Assembly: GCA_943914515.1 (NCBI GenBank)
Contig: CALUCI010000214.1
Span: 1-9,414 of the forward strand
DNA: 9,414 nt
Direction of reading: 5' to 3'
Origin: an uncultured Pseudomonas sp.
GTDB lineage: Bacteria > Pseudomonadota > Gammaproteobacteria > Pseudomonadales > Pseudomonadaceae
The notes under the pieces were generated by a model, which was not told the DNA's origin, did no database searches, and saw only the letters and a list, made by a program, of their open reading frames with translations. Positions 4,484-9,414 of this stretch are shown piece by piece (positions within the stretch are counted from its first letter, which is position 1; every line of letters starts with the position of its first letter). A program made the translations under genes and the position numbers.

Positions 4484-5587
4484 TTAGGTCCCCGCCTTGA
4501 TCTTGGTCCAGGCCCGCGTCCGTGCCCGTTCGGCCTCACGGTTCAACGGCTGCAAGGTGTACAGCTTGGTCATCGCTTCGGTGGTCGGGTACAGGTTCGG
4601 GTTGTTGCGGATCGCCGGGGCAACCAGTTCGGTGGCGTCCTTGTTCGGGTTCGGATAGCCGACGAAATCGCTGATCGGCGCAATGACCTTCGGCTGCAGC
4701 AGGTAGTTGATGAAGGTGTAGGCGTCTTCCGGGTTGGCTGCACCTTTCGGAATGGCCAGCATGTCGAACCAGATCGGCGCGCCTTCCTTGGGCAGGCGCA
4801 TGTCCACCACTACGCCGTTTTTCGCCTCGACAGCCCGGTTGGCGGCCTGGGAGAAGCTGCCGGAATAGCCGACGGCGACGCAGATATCGCCGTTGGCGAT
4901 GTCGGCCATGTACTTGGACGAGTGGAAGTAGGTGATGTACGGACGGATCTTGAGCATCAGCTCTTCGGCTTTCTTGTAGTCAGCCGGTTTGCTGCTGTTG
5001 GGCGGCAGGCCCAGGTGCTGCAGGGCCAGCGGCATGATTTCCGACGGCGAGTCGAGCAGGGCGACGCCGCACTGCTTGAGCTTGGCGAGGTTCTCTTCCT
5101 TGAAGATCAGGTCCCAGCTATCGACCGGCGCGTTGTCGCCCAGCGCAGCCTTGACCTTGGCCGGGTTGAAGCCGATCAACACGGTGCCGTACATGTACGG
5201 CACAGCGAATTTGTTGCCGGGGTCGTTGGCTTCGATCAGCTTCATCAAGGCCGGGTCCAGGTGCTGCCAGTTCGGCAGCTTGCTGCGGTCCAGCGGCTGG
5301 AACACCCCGGCTTCGATCTGTTTGGCGAGGAACACGTTGGACGGCACCACCACGTCGTAGCCGGAGTTGCCGGTCAGCAGCTTGGCTTCCAGCGCCTCGT
5401 TGGTGTCGAAGATGTCGTAGATCAGCTTGACCTGAGTGTCTTTCTGGAAGTCGGTCAGGGTCTGCGGGGTGATGTAGTCGAACCAGTTGTAGACCCGCAG
5501 GGTGCGTTGCTCGGCGACGGCGGTGACGCTGCCGGCGAGCAGGCTGGTACAGAGCAGGGGGGCGAGCAGTCGTTTTAATCGAGTCAT
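4484..5587 (-). CDS. PotF/SpuD-like periplasmic polyamine-binding protein
   Basis: A 367-residue solute-binding protein of a polyamine ABC importer. Residues 1-25 are a Sec signal peptide with probable cleavage after AVA (23-25). The mature part starts RTLRVYNWFDYI and continues with family blocks DIFDTNEALEAKL (58-70), YDVVVPSNVF (77-86), AVPYMYG (128-134), ANGDICVAVGYSGS (231-244) and ARTRAWTKIKAG (355-366). Compared from memory with E. coli PotF, the pocket keeps W35, D37, Y38, S83 and D275. It has F36 for S38, Y241 for W244, S244 for D247 and W273 for F276, so the ligand is probably not plain putrescine. Its ATG overlaps the stop of the upstream amidohydrolase gene (ATGA), indicating translational coupling and pointing to acetylated polyamines. 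No permease or ATPase gene is in the window. Confidence 0.92.
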   Translation of the reverse strand: MTRLKRLLAPLLCTSLLAGSVTAVAEQRTLRVYNWFDYITPQTLTDFQKDTQVKLIYDIFDTNEALEAKLLTGNSGYDVVVPSNVFLAKQIEAGVFQPLDRSKLPNWQHLDPALMKLIEANDPGNKFAVPYMYGTVLIGFNPAKVKAALGDNAPVDSWDLIFKEENLAKLKQCGVALLDSPSEIMPLALQHLGLPPNSSKPADYKKAEELMLKIRPYITYFHSSKYMADIANGDICVAVGYSGSFSQAANRAVEAKNGVVVDMRLPKEGAPIWFDMLAIPKGAANPEDAYTFINYLLQPKVIAPISDFVGYPNPNKDATELVAPAIRNNPNLYPTTEAMTKLYTLQPLNREAERARTRAWTKIKAGT

Positions 5588-6630
5588 GCTTGGGCTTCCT
5601 GTTGGGCGTGTTCGAAACCTTCGAGAACGTTCACCGCGTTGATCCCGATTTCCTCCACCGCATAACCACCCTCCATGACAAACAGGGTTGGCTTGCCCAG
5701 GCGGGCAATGCGCGCGCCCATCTGCAGGTAGTCGGGGCTGTCCAGCTTGAATTGCGAGATCGGGTCGTCCTTGAAGGTGTCCACGCCGAGGGAAATAACC
5801 AGCACGTCCGGCGCGTACGCCTCGATGCGCTGGCAGGCCTGGTCGAGTGCGTGGCTCCAGGTGGCCCAGTCGCTGCCGGCGGGCAGCGGGTAGTTGACGT
5901 TGTAGCCGTGCCCGTCGCCTTCGCCATGTTCGTCGGCGTAGCCGAGGAAGAACGGGAATTCAGCTTGTGGATCGCCGTGGATCGAGGCGAAGAACACATC
6001 GCTGCGCTCGTAGAAGATTTCCTGGGTGCCGTTGCCATGGTGATAGTCGACATCGAGGATGGCGACTTTCTTGTGGCCTTGGTCGAGGAAGGCCTGGGCG
6101 GCGATGGCCGCGTTGTTCAGGTAGCAGTAGCCACCCATCACATCGCTGGCGGCGTGGTGTCCCGGTGGCCGGCACAGGGCGAAGGCGCTGTGGGCACCGG
6201 CCTGCACGGCGGCCTGGGCGGTGAGGGCGACCTGCGCAGCGCTGTAGGCGGCCTGCCAGGTGCCGGCGGTGATGGGCGCGCCGGCATCGAAGCTGTAGTA
6301 ACCCAGTTCGCCCAACAGGCTGGTGGGTTTGACCCGGCGCAGGGTGCGTGCCGGCCAGGTGAACGGCAGCAGGTCGCCATCGCGATTCAGCTCGGCCCAG
6401 CGTGCCCAGGCACCCTGGAAAAATTCCAGATAATCGGCTTTGTGCACCCGCAGCAGCGGCTCGCGGCCGAAATCCCGCGGGCCGCTGATGGGACCGAGGT
6501 TGCGTGCTTTCACCCGGTCGAGCACATGGTCGGCGCGCGAGGGCATTTCGAAGCAGGGCATCAGTTGCCCGTCGATCAGCTCGCAGCGGCCGTGGTGCAG
6601 GCGGTGGTCATCGGAATAGATCGTCAGCAT
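5584..6630 (-). CDS. aphA: Acetylpolyamine amidohydrolase (histone-deacetylase family)
   Basis: A zinc-dependent deacetylase of 348 residues, class II HDAC-like. Visible active site: RPPGHH at 154-159 (H158, H159), zinc ligands D195 and H197 in DVDYHHGNGT, D284 in LGVDTF, and the transition-state tyrosine Y323 in GGY. From memory these numbers coincide with Mycoplana ramosa acetylpolyamine amidohydrolase, a close relative of known function that hydrolyses N-acetylputrescine and related compounds to free polyamine and acetate. The start at 6630 has GGAGA 7 bp upstream. It is the first gene of a two-gene unit, overlapping the polyamine-binding protein by ATGA. PAO1 has, as I recall, the same pairing at PA1409 (aphA)-PA1410. 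The aphA name is likely but aphB is an alternative; the family is certain. Cytoplasmic, no signal peptide. Confidence 0.92.
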   Translation of the reverse strand: MLTIYSDDHRLHHGRCELIDGQLMPCFEMPSRADHVLDRVKARNLGPISGPRDFGREPLLRVHKADYLEFFQGAWARWAELNRDGDLLPFTWPARTLRRVKPTSLLGELGYYSFDAGAPITAGTWQAAYSAAQVALTAQAAVQAGAHSAFALCRPPGHHAASDVMGGYCYLNNAAIAAQAFLDQGHKKVAILDVDYHHGNGTQEIFYERSDVFFASIHGDPQAEFPFFLGYADEHGEGDGHGYNVNYPLPAGSDWATWSHALDQACQRIEAYAPDVLVISLGVDTFKDDPISQFKLDSPDYLQMGARIARLGKPTLFVMEGGYAVEEIGINAVNVLEGFEHAQQEAQA

Positions 6631-6763
6631 TTATTGTTCTCCGGTCACTGGCGTATCAGTCCATTGTTGACTGCGGCCCCGGTGAAGCAGAACGGCGCAA
6701 ACGGCCAAAAGGGGATCGATGTGGCCACGCTCGATGTCCGGATTTGGCCTGCATCCTGATGCT
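6631..6763. other. Upstream region of the amidohydrolase operon
   Basis: A non-coding stretch that must carry the promoter of the deacetylase-binding protein unit. I see no convincing sigma-70 pair. A 5-bp inverted repeat CAGTC-N7-GACTG (6657-6673) lies about 27 bp before the start codon and might be an operator, but it is short. Only the ribosome site (GGAGA on the minus strand) is clear. Confidence 0.4.
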
Positions 6764-6833
6764 GTAGGAGCGAGCTTGCTCGCGATGGCGTTAGTGAATT
6801 CACCGACGCTTTCGCGAGCAAGCTCGCTCCTAC
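6764..6833. repeat. REPIN (inverted REP pair)
   Basis: A REP with core GAGCGAGCTTGCTCGCGA (unit 6764-6785) faces its exact inverse (6812-6833) across a 26-bp spacer. Both halves are identical, unlike the mixed element at 4330. It lies 15 bp beyond the stop of the AraC gene and probably acts as its 3' hairpin; no other terminator is seen there. Confidence 0.92.
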
Positions 6834-6848
6834 AGGGGGATGCCATGC

Positions 6849-7841
6849 TTAGGTGCGGAAGTGGCTTGGGGCTACGCCGCTCCAGCGCATGAAGGCATGG
6901 CGGAAACTCGCGGTTTCACTGAAACCCAGATCTTCGGCGATGCGGTAGATCGGCAGTTGACCCTCGGCAAGCAGTTGCTTGGCCCGGTCGAAGCGCAGTT
7001 CGTCGATCAGTTGCTGGTAGCTGCTGCCTTGTTCGCTGAGGTGACGGCGCAGGGTGCGCGACGAGCAGTTCATCTGCCGGGCCAGCCCTTCCAGGCCAGG
7101 CGCAGCGCCCAGTTGTCCGGCGAGCAACTGGCGGATGCGCGCCAGCCAGGCCTGACGCCCGGTGAACTCCAGGTTCAGTTGCCGGCAGCGCTCGCTCATG
7201 GCTCGGTGGGTGACCTGATCGGCCAGCGGCAGTGGCTGGTCCAGCCAGTGGCGGGAGAAGGCAAAGGCGTTGTCGCTGGCGTCGAACTGCAGCGGGCAGG
7301 TGAAACGCTCGCGGTAGAGCGGGTGATAGTCGGGGGCGCAATGGGCGAAGCGCGCGCCGAGCAGGGGCAGCGGTTGACCGAGCAGGTCGTCGCAGATCAC
7401 TTTCAGCGAGGTCAGGCAGAACTCGGCGTTGAAGGTGGCCAGGTGCGCTTCTTCGCGGTAGTTGCTGGCGCTGAACCAGACCTGCTCGCCGTCATCGATC
7501 AGGCGTAGCTGGAAAAGTGTTCCCAGAAGTGCGGGATAGCGCAGCGCCAGACGCAAAGCGTCACCTAAGGTGGCACTGGAGAGCAGGGCATAACCGAGCA
7601 TGCCGTAGGACGAAACGTGCATGCGCCGGCCCAGTTCGAGGCCGATCTCCCGGCGCCGGGCCACCGCGTTGGCACACACCAGCATCTCCTGGCGGGTGGT
7701 GATGCGCGGGTCGGCGCGGCCCAGGTCAGCCGGGCTGATGCCGCTGCCTTGCAGCAGTTCGTCCTCGTCCAGCCCGTGATTGCGGAAGGTCTGCAACACC
7801 AGGGAAACCGCATTCAGGGTGGTCAGGTGGGAGTGCAGCAT
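6849..7841 (-). CDS. AraC-family regulator with N-terminal Arabinose_bd-like domain (OruR-type)
   Basis: A 330-residue cytoplasmic transcription regulator. Residues about 15-210 match the long all-alpha/beta sensor domain of the OruR/ArgR-like group (QEMLVCANAVARRREIGLELG at 51-71, MLGYALLSSATLGDALRL at 81-98). The C-terminal AraC domain (about 230-330) has two helix-turn-helix units: LEGLARQMNCSSRTLRRHL (250-268) and IYRIAEDLGFSETASFRHAF (298-317), ending GVAPSHFR. The start at 7841 (MLHSHLTTLNAVS) matches the usual N-terminus; the upstream frame is open but not protein-like. No good Shine-Dalgarno is visible before it, and a 7-bp inverted repeat (7849-7875) lies in the leader. It follows the asparaginase gene on the same strand by 61 bp and may be co-transcribed with it. 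Neighbouring asparaginase or polyamine genes are possible targets; the effector is unknown. Confidence 0.92.
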   Translation of the reverse strand: MLHSHLTTLNAVSLVLQTFRNHGLDEDELLQGSGISPADLGRADPRITTRQEMLVCANAVARRREIGLELGRRMHVSSYGMLGYALLSSATLGDALRLALRYPALLGTLFQLRLIDDGEQVWFSASNYREEAHLATFNAEFCLTSLKVICDDLLGQPLPLLGARFAHCAPDYHPLYRERFTCPLQFDASDNAFAFSRHWLDQPLPLADQVTHRAMSERCRQLNLEFTGRQAWLARIRQLLAGQLGAAPGLEGLARQMNCSSRTLRRHLSEQGSSYQQLIDELRFDRAKQLLAEGQLPIYRIAEDLGFSETASFRHAFMRWSGVAPSHFRT

Positions 7842-7848
7842 TACGCGA

Positions 7849-7875
7849 TACCCGCAGGATGAGGTGTCGCGGGTA
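7849..7875. promoter_or_regulatory. Inverted repeat in the leader of the AraC gene
   Basis: TACCCGC (7849-7855) and GCGGGTA (7869-7875) are perfect inverted 7-mers, 13 bp apart, ending 7 bp from the AraC-gene start. There is no T-run, so a terminator is unlikely. It could be an operator, or an RNA hairpin hiding the ribosome site of a gene that otherwise lacks a Shine-Dalgarno. Confidence 0.4.
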
Positions 7876-7902
7876 CGAGCAATTTGTGTGCCTTGCCGTG
7901 TC

Positions 7903-8898
7903 TCACCGCAGTTCGCCGGCCAGATCCAGCTCCACCAGGCGGCGCACCTCGGCCACTGGCAGCCCCGCACCGAGGAGCATCTGCAGTTTGCCGAACGCCG
8001 CTTCGCGGGTCATGCCGCCGCCCGACAACACGCCGGCCTGGCGCAGTTTGCTGCCCGCCTCGTAGATATCCAGTTCGACGCCGCCTTCATGGCATTGGGT
8101 GATCGCCACCACCACCACGTTGGCGCTGCGCGCCTGGTCGAGCGCATTGAGGAAGTCCGGGTTGTCACCGGGACCGGTGCCGCTGCCAAAGCATTCAAGG
8201 ACCAGCCCCTGTGCACCGGTAGCGAGCACGGCACGCAGCAGATCGGCGGAGAAGCCCGGCACCAGTGGCAGCACCACGACATTCGCCGGTTGCTTCGGCT
8301 GGCGGTACTCCAGGCTGGCGGGCACCGCCACTGTGGTGCTGGCGGTGCTGTTGCGCGTCAGGGTCACGAACGGATGCCGGCCGAAGCTGCGGACCTTCGC
8401 GGTGCGATTGGGTGCCAGCAACTCACCGTGGAAGTACAACTGCACGCCGGCGCTCAGGCCATCGCTCAGCGCTTGCAGGGCGCCGCCGAGGTTTTCCCAG
8501 GCATCGCTGTGGTCCACGCCGGCCGGGAGCATGGAGCCGGTGAACAGCACCGGCGCATCCAGCCCGAGCAACTGGAAACTCATGGCTGCCGCGCTGTAGG
8601 CCAGGGTGTCGGTGCCGTGCAGGACCAGTACCGCATCACAGCCGTCGTCGATCGCCTCGATGATGGCGGCGCGCAGTTGCAGCCAGTACTGCGGGGTCAT
8701 GTTGGCGCTGTCGATCAGCGGGTTCATCTCGCGAAAGCGCCACGGCGCGAAACTGCTCTGGCTGGTCAGTTGCGCACGCATGCGCTGCTCGAAACCGGAA
8801 GCCGGGGCCAGGCCACTGGCGCTGGCCTGCATGCCGATGGTGCCGCCGGTATAGAGCACCATGATGCTGCGGGCGGGGTGTGCGGACGCCGAAGTCAT
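7903..8898 (-). CDS. ansA: L-asparaginase, type I (cytoplasmic)
   Basis: Hydrolyses L-asparagine to L-aspartate and ammonia. 331 residues with no signal peptide. The first catalytic motif YTGGTIGMQ (16-24) carries the nucleophile T20. The second, HGTDTLAYSA (94-103), has T96 and D97, and K168 lies in NRTAKV. The stretch MNPLIDSANMTPQYW (58-72) resembles E. coli AnsA more than the secreted AnsB. The start at 8898 is supported by GGAGA 7 bp upstream; the later in-frame M13 would remove only a tail. It lies downstream of aspA on the same strand but behind a terminator, with its own candidate promoter. With aspartase it gives asparagine > aspartate > fumarate plus two ammonia. The AraC regulator next door may control it. 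Confidence 0.95.
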   Translation of the reverse strand: MTSASAHPARSIMVLYTGGTIGMQASASGLAPASGFEQRMRAQLTSQSSFAPWRFREMNPLIDSANMTPQYWLQLRAAIIEAIDDGCDAVLVLHGTDTLAYSAAAMSFQLLGLDAPVLFTGSMLPAGVDHSDAWENLGGALQALSDGLSAGVQLYFHGELLAPNRTAKVRSFGRHPFVTLTRNSTASTTVAVPASLEYRQPKQPANVVVLPLVPGFSADLLRAVLATGAQGLVLECFGSGTGPGDNPDFLNALDQARSANVVVVAITQCHEGGVELDIYEAGSKLRQAGVLSGGGMTREAAFGKLQMLLGAGLPVAEVRRLVELDLAGELR

Positions 8899-8936
8899 GC
8901 GCCATTCTCCATGGTCGGTCTTGTTCGTAGCCGGGC

Positions 8937-8966
8937 ACAGTACGACATCCGAAGGAGAACTGTCAG
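8937..8966 (-). promoter_or_regulatory. Candidate sigma-70 promoter of ansA
   Basis: On the minus strand CTGACA (-35, plus-strand 8961-8966) and TACTGT (-10, plus-strand 8937-8942) are 18 bp apart, placing a transcript start near 8930, about 30 nt before the ATG. The -35 is good (5 of 6); the -10 is weak (3 of 6). Confidence 0.33.
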
Positions 8967-9002
8967 GCGGATTGGCGGGCGGCGATGCGCTTTTGCCGGA
9001 AT

Positions 9003-9033
9003 AAAAAAAGGGCCCGGGGATAGCCCTGGGCCC
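9003..9033 (-). terminator. Rho-independent terminator of aspA
   Basis: A 10-bp stem with one G-T pair, GGGCCCGGGG (9010-9019) and CCCTGGGCCC (9024-9033), closes a 4-nt loop. Seven A at 9003-9009 read as T7 on the minus strand. It separates aspA from ansA. Confidence 0.92.
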
Positions 9034-9090
9034 TCAAAGGTGAGAGGTGTCTAGTCCCTCGACCTGGTGAGACGGGTGTTACAGCGTCGG

Positions 9091-9414
9091 TTATGCCTTC
9101 AGCGGAACCAGACGCGGAGCAATCATGTTTTCCGGACGCAGGATGTCGTTGAGCATCGCTTCGTCCAGCAGGCCTTCCTCACGCACCAGTTCCAGTACAC
9201 CGCGGCCGCTTTCCAGCGCGATGCGGGCGATACGGGTGGCGTTTTCGTAGCCGATGTAAGGGTTCAGGGCGGTGACCAGGCCGATCGAGTGTTCGACCAG
9301 TTCACGGCAGCGCTGTTCGTTGGCGGTGATGCCGACGATGCAGTGCTCGCGCAGCATGTCCATGGCGCGCTGCAGCAGGCGGATCGAGTCGAAGATCTTG
9401 TAGGCGATCAGCGG
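9091..9414 (-). CDS. aspA: Aspartate ammonia-lyase (aspartase), C-terminal part
   Basis: The frame is open to the window edge, so 107 C-terminal residues are visible; the gene starts outside. The fragment matches the C-terminal third of class II fumarase/aspartase enzymes: PLIAYKIFDSIRLLQRAM, HCIVGITANEQRC, SIGLVTALNPYIGYENATRIA, then the closing domain with EGLLDEAMLNDILRPENM. Its NPYIGYE block and the ending favour aspartase over fumarase C. The enzyme converts L-aspartate to fumarate and ammonia in the cytoplasm. Followed by a strong terminator and, further on, the asparaginase gene that supplies its substrate. Confidence 0.93.
   Translation of the reverse strand, partial: PLIAYKIFDSIRLLQRAMDMLREHCIVGITANEQRCRELVEHSIGLVTALNPYIGYENATRIARIALESGRGVLELVREEGLLDEAMLNDILRPENMIAPRLVPLKA

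Noticed and set aside
4409..5578. Long plus-strand open frame (389 codons) opposite the binding-protein gene
   Set aside because: Its translation is Val/Gly/Arg-rich with no domain, and the minus-strand frame is a clear PotF-like protein; long antisense frames are normal in GC-rich DNA.
6657..6673. CAGTC-N7-GACTG as an operator of the amidohydrolase operon
   Set aside because: Only 5-bp arms, easily found by chance; kept as a remark in the spacer entry and not as a feature of its own.
5590..6759. Long plus-strand open frame opposite the deacetylase gene
   Set aside because: Same mirror effect; the minus strand carries all catalytic HDAC residues.
7780..9054. 424-codon plus-strand frame opposite ansA
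   Set aside because: Low-complexity His/Gln/Arg-rich product with no family signature; it crosses an intergenic region and the asparaginase gene in antisense.

Overview
The window looks like a chromosomal segment of a Pseudomonas, most likely of the P. fluorescens group. The DNA is GC-rich with dense, mostly overlapping or tightly spaced genes. It carries the short REP/REPIN palindromes (core GAGCGAGCTTGCTCGCGA) typical of fluorescent pseudomonads, and all recognisable proteins fit that genus. From memory, a carboxyltransferase gene, an acetyltransferase, a MocR regulator and aspA also lie near each other in P. aeruginosa PAO1 (around PA5429-PA5435), within about 150 kb of oriC. No tRNA, rRNA, CRISPR array, phage or IS gene was seen. 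Layout: (1) 1-400 holds the 3' end of oadA (biotinyl domain) and a clear intrinsic terminator. (2) 401-906 is an AT-rich promoter region with two TGCA-N6-TGCA motifs, a tiny ORF, and a HipB-like XRE protein with no toxin beside it. (3) 904-2679, minus strand, is a compact operon paiB-like > GNAT > GNAT. It is divergent from (4) a 509-residue MocR-type (GntR-aminotransferase) regulator at 2772-4301. (5) 4302-4483 is a REP-rich convergent spacer. (6) 4484-6630, minus strand, is an acetylpolyamine amidohydrolase gene overlapping (ATGA) a PotF-like polyamine-binding protein gene. (7) 6631-6848 is a spacer with a second REPIN. (8) 6849-8898, minus strand, is an L-asparaginase I gene followed by an AraC-family regulator. 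(9) 9003-9414 holds the 3' end of aspA (aspartase) and its terminator. Functional themes: the asparaginase and aspartase genes together give asparagine > aspartate > fumarate. The amidohydrolase and its partner binding protein point to uptake and deacetylation of acetylated polyamines. The paiB-GNAT-GNAT set resembles the Bacillus paiAB idea (FMN-binding repressor plus polyamine acetyltransferase) and is probably controlled by the divergent MocR protein. The most unusual signal is nucleotide-level: the MocR gene is loaded with DnaA-box-like 9-mers (TTATCCACA). Five are phased every 12 bp in an AT-rich linker segment. Seven exact copies lie between 2081 and 4210; all those in the 5' part face one way and all those in the 3' part face the other. 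This could be a DnaA-titrating or DnaA-responsive locus embedded in coding sequence.
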